DNA of 64,000 bases from Hordeum vulgare subsp. vulgare (GCF_904849725.1 NC_058522.1:235079084-235143083); one strand, 5' to 3'. Positions 9,844 to 22,048 are shown, numbered from the stretch's first letter. Numbers and translations are program-made. The notes: generated from the sequence alone by a model not told the origin.

Positions 9844-11477
9844 AAGACGAAGGACAAGCCCATCACATCATCACCACCATCACCCAAGAAGGACACTTGA
9901 ATACATGGGTATGGGCACCACCCTTTTCTTGTTCCAAGCTTGGGGGAGGTGCCCCGGTATTGTATCACCGTCACTTTTATCATTACCACATATCTTAGTT
10001 CGATCTTTAGTTTTTCGTTATTTACAGAAATATAATTTCCGATTTTCTTTGCTTAGAATTTTTTCTTTGAGATATATATATCCTTGTAATTGAGTGTGAG
10101 AGTTATATCATAAAGAATAGTTGAGTTTGTGTGCTATACTTTCATGCACCCATCATCATAGTATGGCAATAAAAGAAATATAAAAGACCATATGCTTATC
10201 TCATGGGAAGTAACGACTTCACATAGAAGAAGGTATCTTTGATAAAAGATATTGAGAACTAACACACATATCATTAGTAATTTATATAATCTATGCAAGA
10301 TTACGATAGAGAAGAGGAGATTTATATATAAATACACTATCTTGGACACCTTTTATGATTGTGAGCCCCCATCAAATACTATATAATGATCAAATGTTGA
10401 TGTTGGACATGGAAGACAACATAATGATCATGATTGTTTACATTTGCATAGAAGTTATATTGCCATGGATCCCTTAACATGTGATGCTTGCTTTAGATCT
10501 CTTGATAGCAAAAATATTCGGCACCAAGTAGAGATACTACTTGTGCATCCATAACCCTTTAAACCTAGTTTCTTTCCCTGAGAGTCCACCATACCTACCT
10601 ATGGATTGAGTAAGATCCTTCAAGTAAGTTGTCATCAGTGCACAAAGCAATAAAAATTGCCTCTAAATATGCATGATCTTTTGTTGTAAGCAAAAATTAG
10701 CTTTGTACAATCTTGTGATAGTGAAGAAAGAAAATCTACATAGTGCATAATAAAGTTCACTATCATAAGGGGCAATACAAAGTGATGTTCCGTTGCATTA
10801 AGAGTTTGCACATTCAAAACAAATGAAAGCGCATGACAACCTCCACTTCCCTGTGTGAAGGGCCTATCTTTTATCTTCTTATAAGAACTTATTTTCATGC
10901 AAGAGTGAATAATATTTATCCTTTTTCCTACCTATTAAATCTTTAGTTGGCAAGCATTATGTGTTGAGGAAAGATTCACACAAATATATCCAGTTGAATG
11001 TGGGCAATCATGATCCATTGATGTTGTCATTATCCTTGGGGTAAGTAAGTTGGGTGGAAAAGATAATAAATCCCCCATCTTCCTATGTGTCTAGCGGAAA
11101 CATTTAGCTCAAAAAATATGCAATGTGTTTCAACAATCATTGAAGGCTACATGATAGTTTAGTATATGAACTTTCTAGAAATAAAATCTCTTACATAGAC
11201 TCTTCTCTTGAATATGATGGATTATGATTATCGCAATGACTAATGGCACAGTTTGTCGGTTTCTAACAAAGTTTATGGCTCATACTACCTCATTTGCGAA
11301 TAGATTGTTACTTGTTTATGAGATCTATATGCTGGAAAACTTGATGATATGTTAATATTCATGATGCTCCCATGTCCGTATTTTGTTTTTATCGACTACC
11401 CTCACTCGAATCATGTGGCCATTATTGTCGAGCATGGATTTCTCTTGAGGACAAGCGAGGTCTAAGTTTGGGGGAGT
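9844..11477 (+). other. Athila-type 3' untranslated region with polypurine tract
   Basis: About 1.6 kb, AT-rich and without a supported gene. It contains the CAAGCTTGGGGGAGGTGCCC block (9938-9957) and ends in TTTGGGGGAGT (11467-11477), the polypurine tract directly before the 3' LTR. Small frames here (9905-10093, 10134-10349, 10635-10898) have no recognisable content. Confidence 0.65.
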
Positions 11478-12957
11478 TGATACGTCCATTTTGCATCATT
11501 ATTTCTTAATAATATTTGTATTATTCTTGTCCATTATTCCCTATTATCATACAATTCTTATGCCCTTTCTCTCTGAATATGCAAGGTACATCACAAAGAG
11601 GGAAACATCTAGAAACTGGAATTCTGGACTAGGGAACCAAGAAAAAGGTAGAAAAATCACCAGACTCCAAATGACTTGAAACCTCACATATAATTTTTAT
11701 GGAATATTTATGAATTATTGGGCCAAAAATATACCAGAGGGGGGCCATGTGCTGGCCACAAGAGAACAGGGCGCGCCCACCCCCTGGGTCTCCCGATCCC
11801 CCCTTCTCCTATATGGTGTGTTTTACCCTAGAAAAATTATAAGAAATCTCTCGGGATGAAGCACCACCGTCTCGAGACAAAAACCTGGGCAGTGGCCCTT
11901 TTGCACTCCGATAGTCAGATCTTGCCTGGGAAATTCCTCTTCGGGAGGGGGAGATCAAAGCCATCATCATTGCCAACCTTTCCACCTTCGTGGGAGGGCG
12001 AATATCCATCGTTATCTTCACCAGCACCATCTTATCTCCAACCCTAGTTCATCTCTTGTATTCAATTTTTGTCTTAAAACCCTGAGATTGGTATGTGTGG
12101 GTTACTAGTTGTGTTAATTACATCTTGTAGTTGATGATTGTTGGATTACTTGGTGGAAGACATTATGTTCAGATCCTTGATCATCATTATTATAACTCTG
12201 ATCTTGATCATGTTGATGAGGTGTAAGTAGTTACTATTGTTCTGAGGACATGGGAGAAGTCTTGTTATAAGTAATCTTGTGAAGTTGGTATTCGTTCGAT
12301 ATTTTGATGATATGTATGTTGTTACTTCTCTTGGTGGTGTCATGTGAACATCGACTACATGACACTTCACCATATTATGGGACTATGGGAAGTCATTGTG
12401 GAGTAACAAGTAGATGATGGGTCGCTAGAGTGACATAAGCTTAAACCCCAGTTTATGTGTTGCTTCATAAGGGGATGATTTCGATCCATACGTTTCATGC
12501 TATGGTTAGATTTATCATAATTCTTCTTTCATAGTTTCGTATGATTGCGAGAGGGGCTAATCATAAGTAGGTTGTTAGTTCAAGTAAGAACACCACCTTA
12601 GCTCATGTCCACCCCAAATTATCAAAGTAGCGAGTGCGGATCGACTCAACATGATGAACATGACTAGACAGAAATTCCCATGTGTCCTCACGAGCTCTTG
12701 CTTAATTTAAGTGTTCTCTGAGGCATGTCGTTTGCTCTAAAAAGGATTGGGATATCTTGCTGCACATTTTTTACTAATGTCACTTGTTACTTGTTACGAA
12801 TTATCTTCTTACAAAACTATCTACTATTGTTACTCACAACAATTGCACAGAATATGTTGCTGAAAATTGATTGGTATTTCCTTCTGCTCCTGGTTGGGTT
12901 CAACACTCTTACTTATTCAAAGGACTATGATAGATCCTATATACTTGTGGGTCATCA
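11478..12957 (+). mobile_element. 3' LTR of an Athila-type Gypsy element
   Basis: A 1480-bp LTR from TGATACGTCCATTTTGCATC to CTTGTGGGTCATCA. It is preceded by a polypurine tract and has the same type of start and end as the LTRs of the minus-strand element (57167-58687). It ends against Copia RNase H sequence at 12958. No matching 5' LTR of the same type exists upstream; the piece at 2142 is a different type. Confidence 0.82.
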
Positions 12958-13168
12958 AGAGTGCAATTTAGATAACTCAGAATCGTCTGCAACACTCTCG
13001 AACTAAACATAATCTGGTTTGTCATCATTTTATTTGTGATCATGTTACCAAAGGAGATATTAATATCAAGCATGTTCGTACTAATAAATAATTGGCTAAT
13101 ATCTTTACAAATCCACATGATGAGAAAGTGTTTTGCCACTTTGAGTTGGACATCATTGATGCTTAAAA
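12958..13168 (+). pseudogene. Copia RNase H C-terminal fragment
   Basis: The sequence reads as the end of a Copia RNase H domain: LDNSESSATLS, then after frame changes CDHVTKGDINIKHVRTNK, LANIFTNP and DEKVFCHFELDIIDA. This corresponds to the family's H-I-D-I-R-H-H-F, L-A-D-I-F-T-K-P and D-E-K-x-F segment. The rest of gag-pol is missing upstream, being replaced by Gypsy DNA at 530-12957. With the fragments at 1-529 it probably forms one disrupted element. Confidence 0.75.
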
Positions 13169-15082
13169 CTCGAGCTAGACTCACTCGGGTGCATGCAAGG
13201 GAATGAGCTTACTTAACTATTCCATGATAACATTGACATGATGATTCTTCATATCTTGGAAATATATGCTCCCTTGCATTGCATCTAATGTTTTGTAGGT
13301 ACTTAAATGAACTACACTTCACAAGATTGCCATCAACTCACATCAAAAGCAATCTTGTCATGACCAAGTATCGGCAACCTCTCTTTGTGATGGAGGAAGA
13401 AGACAACACGAACCATATCCTTGAAAACTATTTGTTAAACAAATTTCATGATTTTCATTTGGATATATCTTGTTCTTCCTTGCATGACTAACCCATGTAG
13501 GTCTGAAGTGAACAAAAACAATCAAGGATTGCTCCCAACTCATGATGACCTTCATCAACTTTGAGAATCCACAACAAGTTCACCAAAATGCTACGTCATC
13601 TACATCATTCAAAGGTATGTAATCATATCCTTGAAAAGCTTTAATCCAAGACATGAGTTAAAGCAATTCTAACTGATATGAACACATCAAAATGCTTAAA
13701 CGAAAAATGGCAACCTTATTTTGAGCTTAGCAATGAGTATGACCTATGATCAAGTATTCTTACTTGGTTCCTAAGTCAATATACTCTAATATAGGTGACC
13801 TAGTCGCCGACCATCACCTAGACGAAGTTTCGTGTATGATTCAACTTTTAGTTGCGTGCTTTCTTGGAATCATTCCATCTTCATCTAGTTGAAAATTCCT
13901 TGCAAATATTTTTGAAAATTCCTTGCAAATGTGATGAAAATCTTGTGAGAACTTTGGTCAAATCTTTTTGAAAGTTTTCATTGTCAATATGGCCAAGAAT
14001 GCCAAGTTTATGTTTGCATCTCGGTCCCTCCTAACTGGAAAATTCGGTTCCACTGATACAAGAGATATACTGCTATGAGCTTCTTTGATACCACCAATAT
14101 GAACCTATTCAGTTGTACCGATTTCTCCCAAGCCCCAAAGGTCATTTTCGGTTCTACCGATTTACTTTTCCTCGAAGCTACCGACATTTGCCATTACTTG
14201 TGTTCTTTGCCATCTTCTTGACATGTCACATTAACTGTTCTCAGTGATACTCACTCCCTAGGATACCTTACCCACTGATACTTTTTGCAAATTAATGCCA
14301 AAGGAGGAGAAATATCAAAGCTTATGCTTATCCTAAGGGGGAGAAATATTGAAGCGGGAGAAGCATCATCAAGCTCACCCAAAGGGAGAATAACATTACG
14401 TTAAGGGGAGAGAGTAGACAAAATTCATTCTACCATTAAAGGAGCGAGAAAATGTGATTTACATTTGATTGTCTATTTATGTTAGACTTGTCTCACCCTA
14501 CCTACTCCCAATATCTACATGCTAAGAACTACAAATCCATACTTAGGGGAGAAAGTTCTAGATGTTCTTGGAGACATATCTATCCTAACAAATAGTGGGA
14601 GAAATATCAACCATCAAACGATATTCTTAATATCTCTTCCATGTCTTGGCAATATTGAAGCTCTTTGCATCTTTATGGTAGACATATTCTTGTGTTATCT
14701 AACCTGCTAACCTGGTTTTCTCAAGTGTATTTCCACTGTTAACATTCTCAATAACTTCAAGGTAAGTATATTTGGCATATCCTTGGTCATGATGATCTCT
14801 TGCTTCTTGCACAAACTGTTTGCAAGAGTGAAATTTTGAACATGGAGTCACCCCATTTCGCATATGTTTGATGCATATATCCAAAGTACACATGACTCAT
14901 CATGTCCTCTCTACTATGTGTGTGTCCATGCATTCCAAAGCAACTATCCATAAAAAGGACTATACAGATTTAGGGGGAACATGTCTTAGTCATGTGTCTC
15001 TCAAAGCCTCCATATATCTTTGCATATATTAATTTGGAGCTTTGATTGTATGTTGTCATCAACTACCCAGAAACGGGGAGAT
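13169..15082 (+). other. Copia 3' non-coding region with GGGGAGA tracts
   Basis: The region between RNase H and the 3' LTR is shared with the second Copia element (42740-44880). Shared blocks include ACCAAGTATCGGCAACCTCT (13362-13381) and TTGTTCTTCCTTGCATGACT. Purine tracts of the form GGGGAGAAA recur between about 14300 and 15080, and ACGGGGAGAT at 15074-15082 is the polypurine tract. No protein-coding frame is supported. Confidence 0.65.
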
Positions 15083-16608
15083 TGAAAGCACAATATGCTC
15101 CTTTGGTGGTTTTGATAATTCATGGCAACATACATTGTCTCTTGGACTAATAGTTTTACCTAGTTTATTTCGGATGAAGTCCACATGGAGGATTGGCTAA
15201 GGATTGTGAGGAGAATCCCCAAGAAAATAAGAAGGAAAGTAATAGGATTGGCCAAGCTTCAAGCTTCAGGACTCTACATTTTGCATTTTGTGAGAAATCA
15301 CACTTGAGTCCATAGGAAAGCCAATACTATTAAAAGGGGATGAGGTCTCTATATATGATGATCAGGTTGCTCAAGTTCTTAGAGATTAGCCAGAAAAAAT
15401 ACTAACGAAATTCTCCCACAAATATTCTATGAAAACCCTAAAGTCCAAATTTTCTTCCACCAACCTTATGCATTCAGCCCTACCAAGTTTGACCCTAGAC
15501 AAATCCAAAGGCAAACCCTAACATCTCAATGCTACCAAGTCCATTTTTGGTGCAACCGTAAACAAGGGCTAGCTTAGTGATGTCGATTTGATTCAAATTC
15601 AAATTTCTGATTTTAGCAAATAGGTGCCATCGAGTTTGCTCAACTACCTAGGTCAGCCAAAATTGGACCAGCCGAGATTTATATGTCAGTCTCACTCAAA
15701 TGCCAAAAAATTAACATTTTGCACTAGTCCATGCAATCGAGTTTTTTGCTTTGGTTCCATCGAGTTGGGTAATAATGTTGTAGCGGTTGAATTTTTGGAG
15801 ATGCCTATATATACCCCTCCACCAGCCTCTCATTCATAGACGAAGAACTCAGAATGAACCAACACTTGCCCCATCCATTTTCGAGAGAGAACCACCTACT
15901 CATGTGTTGAGATGAAGATATTCCATTCCTACCATATGAATCGTGATTTCTAGCTTCCCAAGTTGGTTTCCACCCAATCAACCTCTTCTACCAAGCCAAA
16001 TATGTGAGAGAGTGATTGAGTGTTGAGGAGACTATCTTTTGAAGCACAAGAGCAAGGAGTTCATCATACTTACCACATCTATTACCTTCTAGAGAGTGGT
16101 GACTCCTAGATTGGTTAGGTGTCACTTGGGAGCCTCCGGCTTTGTGTGGTGTTGAACCAAGAAGTCGGTAAGGTCAAGGAGATCACCAACTTCGTGAAGA
16201 TCTACCCCGAGTGAGGCTACTCCTTCATGGATATAAGCCATGATGGAATAGACGAGGGTTCTTATCCATGGACCCATCATGGGAGGAGCCCTTCGTGGAC
16301 TCTCACGACCATTACCCTCGATGTGTTGAAATCTCCATCAACGTGGATGTAAGATAGCACCACCTATCAGAACCACGCCAAAAATCTTCGTGTCATCTTG
16401 CGTTCGATCTTCCTATCTCTAGTTCTTAGTTTCATGTGCATGCATTACTTTCTGTTGCCATACTTGATGACTTGGATGTGTAGGGTGTGCTACACTTGCT
16501 AGAAATGTTAAAATTTGCCAACCAATAAAACTGGGAAAATGTTATGTTTTTATTTTGCCAAGTAGTCCATTCACCCCCGCTCTTGACGACCCTTTTAGTG
16601 ATCCAACA
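15083..16608 (+). mobile_element. 3' LTR of Maximus/SIRE-like Copia element
   Basis: A 1526-bp LTR starting TGAAAGCACAATATGCTCC and ending GATCCAACA, preceded by a polypurine tract. It aligns by eye with the LTR at 35374-39314 once the nested solo LTR is removed (1523 bp). A TATA box (CCTATATATACCCC, 15804-15817) lies about 720 bp in. The flanking five bases on the right are GATTT; the left flank is outside the window. Confidence 0.85.
15804..15814 (+). promoter_or_regulatory. TATA box of the Copia LTR
   Basis: CCTATATATAC, conserved in the same place in the LTR at 36081-36091; the likely RNA polymerase II core promoter for the U3/R boundary. Confidence 0.6.
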
Positions 16609-16730
16609 GATTTGCCAAGTCTGGATGTAGATGCTCTATGGTCTAGGTGCCGCTGCTGCTCAGTACACTAAAAGTGTTGAGCACTTGTGCAGGGCTCCAT
16701 AACAAAAACTAAGGCTAAAAAATACTAACA
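16609..16730. other. Terminal fragment of a DNA element cut by the Copia LTR
   Basis: The start carries GTCTGGATGTAGATGCTCTA, which resembles the end of the element that follows (near 18125-18145). It looks like the broken end of another copy. Nothing else is identified. Confidence 0.35.
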
Positions 16731-18145
16731 ACATCTATAGACGGAGACCTCATATCCATCTCAAATGTTCGGGCATGTCGACCGGTCAGTGATCGGTCAT
16801 AAAAACGCGATCCAGCCTGTTCTCTTAAACCTGCCTCAAACATCCGAGCTAACCGACACACCTCATATCCATCCAAAATCTAGGGCGGATATCGGGTGGC
16901 CCGGTCACTCCAGGGTGTGTCCACCATGTCCTAGTTGACAGGGTCGGCCCACCACTGCCCCATCACTCCCCCATGAAACCCCCACTCTCGATGCCTCAAT
17001 CTCAACCCGACCTCACTCTCTCTCATTCCGTCCTATCCCCCCCTCCTCTATTCTGATCCCATCCACTTCAATGTCGAGCTCCGGCAGCCGCTTCGAGACC
17101 GACATCAACTACAACAAGGAGATCATCCTGCCCATTGCCTTGGAGTGGTCCAAGGTGGACACCGGCGGTAGCTCCGGATCTCGAGCGTCGCACGAGCTCA
17201 CACTTCGGATAGTGCGGATGCTAGAGCTGGACACCTCCGGCCAGCATGCAGCTCCAGCAAGACAGTGCAATACACACTTGACCTGTGCCGTCTCCTTCCC
17301 GTGTTGGCCGCTACTCCATACGAGAAGGAGAGGGTACTAGTTTTGGCACCGCCGGCCCGCACGTGCACTCCGGAGTCAGAGGCATGCGTCGCCCGCCGCG
17401 AGAGGCGCTAGGAAAGGGAGAGGGACGCGGTAGAGTAGTGCGCGCGTCGTCGCCGTGGGATGCGGGCAGAGCCTGTCGAGGATGAACGCCTTCTCGCATG
17501 GGTGTACGGTCGGTCCCTTGCAACGGTGGAGATGGACGCTTGCTGCCTCTGATGGAAGAACACCATGATGCTCTGGCTTGACACTGAGCAGTCGGAGCGA
17601 CATGCGAAGGAGCCAGCGATGAAGGCAGCTCAAGATGCCAAGCTTAAGTGGGAGAAGGACATGGCGGTTTGTTGGATGAAGGGCGGCAGCGGCTGCACTG
17701 ATGATGACGAGGGCGGCAGCGGTTGCACCTCCTACGACGATGAACAAGACTCTCCCCGAGCATTGGATGGCTACAATTATGCCGACGATCGAAAGGGAAA
17801 AGGCCCGATGAGGAAGTGGTGATCTTACACCCCTCCACAGTGTTTATATCGTTAGTTGTAGAAATTTAAGAACTATGTCCAATGACTTGATGATCTTTTG
17901 GGTGATAATTCATGTTCGTTTGCAGCCAATCTTGTCTATTGTTTGGATCCGATTTTATGGTCTCGTGTTAGTCATGCAGAGTAGCTCAATGTTGCATGTT
18001 TAGCATGGATATAGGATGTCCGAAGTGAGATACGCGGATGCAGAGTAAAAAATATGAGGCGTGCATGATCAGTGCCCACAGATGCGTTCAGACATGTTCG
18101 CGTGCATTTGAGGGTCCGGATTTACAAAATATGACAGTAGATAGT
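16731..18145 (+). mobile_element. Non-autonomous DNA transposon-like element with gene-like ORF
   Basis: The left end (ACATCTATAGACGGAGACC) and right end (reverse complement ACTATCTACTGTCATATTTT) are imperfect inverted repeats of the ACATCT-CAG-CGGA kind. GC-rich CCGGTCAGTGATCGGTC and GGTCCGGATTT blocks beside them are familiar from repeated Triticeae elements. The inner part carries the remains of a GC-rich gene-like ORF (17071-17822). No transposase motif was recognised, and no clean target duplication was seen, so the class is uncertain. Confidence 0.5.
17071..17822 (+). pseudogene. Gene-like ORF of the DNA element, frameshifted
   Basis: The open frame starts MSSSGSRFETDINYNKEI (17071) after a C-rich leader and breaks near 17340. 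A second frame, 17565-17822, has alternating K/E-rich and GGSGCTDDDEGGSGC text and ends DDRKGKGPMRKW. This C-terminus resembles hypothetical proteins repeated in Triticeae genomes (from memory), so it is more likely transposon-carried than a host gene. Function unknown. The long opposite-strand frame 17376-17747 is a shadow caused by high GC. Confidence 0.4.
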
Positions 18146-18450
18146 CCAATGATGATTGGTTTAACCCATCAAAGTATGGCTACATTGCACTTAATGTGCT
18201 ACTAGCAGCCTAATATCATCTCTAACTGATCTTCAAAAATAAATAAGTAAAAGGTTGTTTAAATCTTGATGGAGTAAGTTTACTTCACTAAGTTTTGCTC
18301 GTTTCTTCCTGATCTCCTGAATTTAGCGAAGTTAAAAATTACAGTTGTATTATGCATTTCGTAGAACACTTGATACGTGCACTCTGGTTGTGACCAGACA
18401 GATACGCAAAACTTCTTCTCACGGAGACGAACAAAGTCCATAGTTTCATC
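18146..18450. other. Unassigned AT-rich spacer
   Basis: About 300 bp without recognisable gene or repeat features. Confidence 0.3.
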
Positions 18451-19260
18451 ATGCTATGTTTAACCAATGGCTTCACCGGGCGAGCCACGGTGTGCAACGG
18501 AGCTGACCACTGGCTATTGCGGTGCCTGCCCGACATCGAGGCACAAGTCATGGCATCCTCGACAACTCATATATGCAGCACATCACCGAGTTCCAAGAGG
18601 AGGCGTATCTCTAGATCATCGCAATCATGGCACCGTTCCTCTTGGGGTAAAGTTCCGGTCGTCAATCTCCCCAGGGACGCCCCCTACGAGTTGGTCCCCT
18701 CCATGCTTAACATCCATGCCGCCCTCGTCACCGCCTGCCTCGACATGACATTAGGGTGTCCATCACAGTTTTTGTTGTCCCGCTCGCCCCACTATGGTCC
18801 ACCGGCATCACGGTGTGCATCCTGCGGTTCCTGGGGGTAACTTGCTTACCCTTCTTACTTAATGCTCGTGTGTCCAAGGATGCCACCGGCGCCACTAGAG
18901 TTGATGGCATCTACGCTATGATGCAGGCGCTGGGCTTCTCGGGCGTCCCGTTTATTGCCGTGAAAGCAGAGTCATAGGAGCTGGGTGGTGTGATGTTGCC
19001 CAGGGACCGCAATAGCCGATGGTCTACTCTATAGGCACCCTGGACCTTATGGAGTTCAACCGCATGATGCTGGTCACATACATCAAGTAGGACGAGCGTG
19101 TTATTGTGTCGTGGTGCCTCGACAACATCCGCAGCAGGACCAACCCCCACATACGCCACCTCTAAGGTCACCGTTGGCGAGACCCAAAGTGGGATGCGGA
19201 AGTGGCGGCAGCCCCAGCCAAAGCTAGAGGGAGGAAGCGTTAGCGGCAGTGGATTCAGGT
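18451..19260 (+). pseudogene. Decayed gene-like fragment, product not recognised
   Basis: GC content and codon-like composition rise here relative to the flanks. Different frames read as plausible protein in turn: YMQHITEFQEEAYL (about 18570-18612), VNLPRDAPYELVPSMLNIHA (18661-18720), FVVPLAPLWSTGITVCILRF (18772-18831) and RVDGIYAMMQALGFSGVPF (18898-18954). The last ends at a stop at 18975, and later text ends in KARGRKR. Frame changes and stops mean it is not functional. The hydrophobic stretch around 18770-18860 could be a membrane segment. It may be a gene fragment carried by a transposon. I do not recognise the family. Confidence 0.35.
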
Positions 19261-19692
19261 CGGAGGGGAGCTAGGGGTTTTTACTTGGTCGCCTCTAAAA
19301 CAAGTATTGTTACACCTTCGTTGGGGTTGAGGAGTAATAACCCGGTTTACAAGATTGACTAGGTGCTGGTTAGAGGAGTAAAATCAGAAAATTACTCATC
19401 TATAGTTTTTTGGGGTCGGCTACACATGCCCTAACTGCCACTAAACTAAAGAAAAACAGTGCGTAAATTCAAAGGAGCAACACTCAATGTGAGTAATAGT
19501 ACAGTAGGTGATCAAGAATCCCTACTATGAATGAACACATTGTAAACCTGCATGGATCGCTGGGACAAATTCACTATTTTGTCCTTTTTTAAAGTTAAGC
19601 TGAATCTGATCCTAACATAATTTTTTTAAGATTTGATCCTTTCCTACCGCCACCCTCCGTGGTGGTAGGCTAACATAGGCTACCGCCACTAC
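19261..19692. other. Spacer and TACCGCC-rich flank of the CACTA insertion
   Basis: AT-rich sequence, then from about 19635 repeated CTACCGCCAC / GTGGTGGTAG text. The same kind of text continues on the other side of the CACTA element (27029-27160), showing that both flanks belong to one older sequence, possibly the 5' end of the Mutator-like element at 33045. Confidence 0.45.
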
Positions 19693-19721
19693 CACTACAA
19701 GAAATATGCTCATACATGACG
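19693..19721 (+). repeat. CACTA left terminal inverted repeat
   Basis: Starts CACTACAAGAAATATGCTC; pairs with 27000-27028 with three mismatches over about 29 bases. Confidence 0.9.
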
Positions 19722-19949
19722 TTCTTTAAGATGTCGTTGATGAATTCGTCATAAATCTATGACGATTTCCTCCGAGATTGTCGTAAGCCCTTTGAGGGGA
19801 TCAAATCTACATTTAAATTACGACGATGTGAGTCAAAAACGTCGTAACCGCATAAGATCAGATCGTCATAACTTTTACGACGATTATAAAAATGTTGCAA
19901 CATGTTCTAACTATGTTGACATCTCATTCGTGGGTCCACTCTATCCCAC

Positions 19950-21030
19950 CTCATCCTAGTTTGTGAAGCAACCTACTATTCTATCATTCCAAAAATTCTC
20001 GAAAAATTCTCATAAATACTTTGGATCATATATTCCTCAAATATATGAAAACCCTTCCTTCCATAGTTCAAAAATAATTCATCAATATTCATTTTCCTAT
20101 TTTGTTCAGAATGGCACTTTGTGAAGGAAGTGTTATTTCTATTTCTTTGATTACCCTCATATTTTTTGGGCACTCTTTCCTATCCAAATCATTGCCTCAT
20201 AAAAACTTTCGTAACGATTTTCCTAGTAAATATTTCTCAGCAAATTTCCAAAGTTTGTGTTCAGCTAACAGCTTTGTGAAGGAAGTACTAGATAGGAATA
20301 TCCTGATGATTTGATCTTTTCCACATCTTCTATGTGCCCAAAACATAGCCCGCCACAAAATTTTAGTCCCATCTAACAATCCATGTGAGCTCATCATCCG
20401 ATCTTTGTTTCTGGAAATATTTTCATTTTGTGAAGCAACTACATTTTATATTGCTTTATAGTTGATGAAAATTTACCATGGGATGAAACTGACCATATAA
20501 CCTCACTCCACCAAATTTTAGCTCATTTAATTCAGCCAGTTTCGCTCAATATTTTTTTCCAATATTCTATTGAGTAGAGAGCATTGTGACGGAAGTACAA
20601 TTTTTTGTTTATCCAAATTTTATGAAATTTTTACAGTGTCTTAATGTGTCCAAATTATCATCCTCCTCCAAATTTTAGCTCAATCCAATCATCTATGTGA
20701 GCCCAATTTCAATTACAATTTTATGTCTAGATTGGCACATTGTGAAGTAAGTGTCACTCTGGCATGTCCAAATGGTATATTCTTTTTACAGAGCCTTCAT
20801 ATGCCCAAATTAACATCATACACCAAATTTCAGCTCAACTCATTCATTCATTTGATCCCAGCTTTAACATCCATATTTCTACACAGTGTGTTACTTTGCA
20901 AAGCAAGTGTCACCTACATTCATCCATTTGATCTAAAAATTTGCCAATAGAGTCTCCTTAGTATATGATCATCCTCAGCCAAAATTTTGGCCCATTGTTT
21001 ATGTGCATTACCCGCACCGCTAATAGAACA
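19950..21030 (+). repeat. Tandem array of about seven units of 148-160 bp
   Basis: A landmark of the form CTTTGTGAAGGAAGTGT recurs near 19960, 20110, 20270, 20430, 20577, 20730 and 20888. A second landmark, CCAAATTTTAGCTCA, recurs near 20351, 20511, 20668, 20824 and 20980. The two landmarks keep the same spacing, so the unit is about 155 bp. Units are diverged and AT-rich, and short frames in them are incidental. Confidence 0.75.
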
Positions 21031-21942
21031 CTTGGTTCCTAATTCATGTTTGATCTTAGTTCAGTCTCCTCGTGAGATTCTTCTATTGTATTCTTGTTCC
21101 TAGCACCTACCGAGGGATTGTCCAACCCACCAGACATGCCTATTCCATTCAGAACGCGTGGCAACGCAACGGTCAGGCGGTGATCATGTGGCCGGCATGC
21201 AAGTTCACGCGCTCTGGAGTTGGGACCCTCGACCACCATCCAAACCTCGATGTCAAACACCACACCATGTATTTGTGATTAAATAGATACTTATGTACCT
21301 ATAAATGATTTTTGGGAAAAATAAAGAGCAAACTATAATGCAGTTGCAGTTCAAAGTTAACCCGCTTCCAACTGAATCGACATAAATTTGTCTTTTTCAT
21401 GAGAGGTGGATAAAAGCTTTTGACACCCAACTATTTGGTCAATTGTATATTAAATATGTACTGGTATTTTAAAAAATATTAGGAGTGCGATTTTGCAACA
21501 AATATTTGGTAGGTTCTTAAAAAAAACCATTTTTGCCACTCGGAAAATGATTAAAAATAGCTAGAAAGATGAAAAATGCATATAAATTAGTCCTCATCCA
21601 TAAAATGTGGTCTAACTCTAGGAAAAATTTGTGTGATGCCCTTTTGCAAAATATTTTCGATAGATGCTTCACAAAATTTCTCTATTTTTGGTACTTGAAA
21701 AGTATTTTTAAATCACTGATTTGTCGAGCAAATCAGAACTCTTCCCACAGATCGATGACATGGCGCCCATCCATCCATCCATCTATGTGACCATCTCACA
21801 TCCATCCATCCATGTATCTATAGAAAAAAAAGATAACCCCACCCGCAGCCCAAACCCTAGCTCAGACCCCTCCCTCCTCCCCATCTCCTCGCCGCCGCCA
21901 CCTCACTCCTCATCTCCCCACCACCTCGTTCCCCATCTCCCC
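21031..21942. other. CACTA internal AT-rich segment and CCATCCAT microsatellite
   Basis: No gene is seen up to about 21760. An ATCC-rich simple repeat (about 21768-21812) leads into a C-rich leader with AAACCCTAG (21852-21860), typical of a grass 5' untranslated region and probably part of the captured gene. Confidence 0.45.
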
Positions 21943-22023
21943 ATGGAGCCTCCCCGGCCGAGCGAAGGGGCAGGGCCAGCCATGGCCACCGCCAACCTCG
22001 ACTGCCCTGTTTGCTTCCAGTGA
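21943..22023 (+). pseudogene. Captured SINA-like fragment 1
   Basis: A short frame starts MEPPRPSEGAGPA and ends ATANLDCPVCFQ followed by a stop. LDCPVCFQ is the start of the RING domain in plant SINA-like E3 ubiquitin ligases (first Cys-x-x-Cys pair). The RING is cut immediately after the first cysteine pair. It lies 25 bases before a second SINA-like start, so the donor may have been a tandem or rearranged gene. Confidence 0.5.
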
Positions 22024-22048
22024 GCGAGAAGCCCCCGCGGCAGTGCGG

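Noticed and set aside
17376..17747. Reverse-strand frame of 123 codons
   Set aside because: A GC-driven shadow of the plus-strand transposon ORF.
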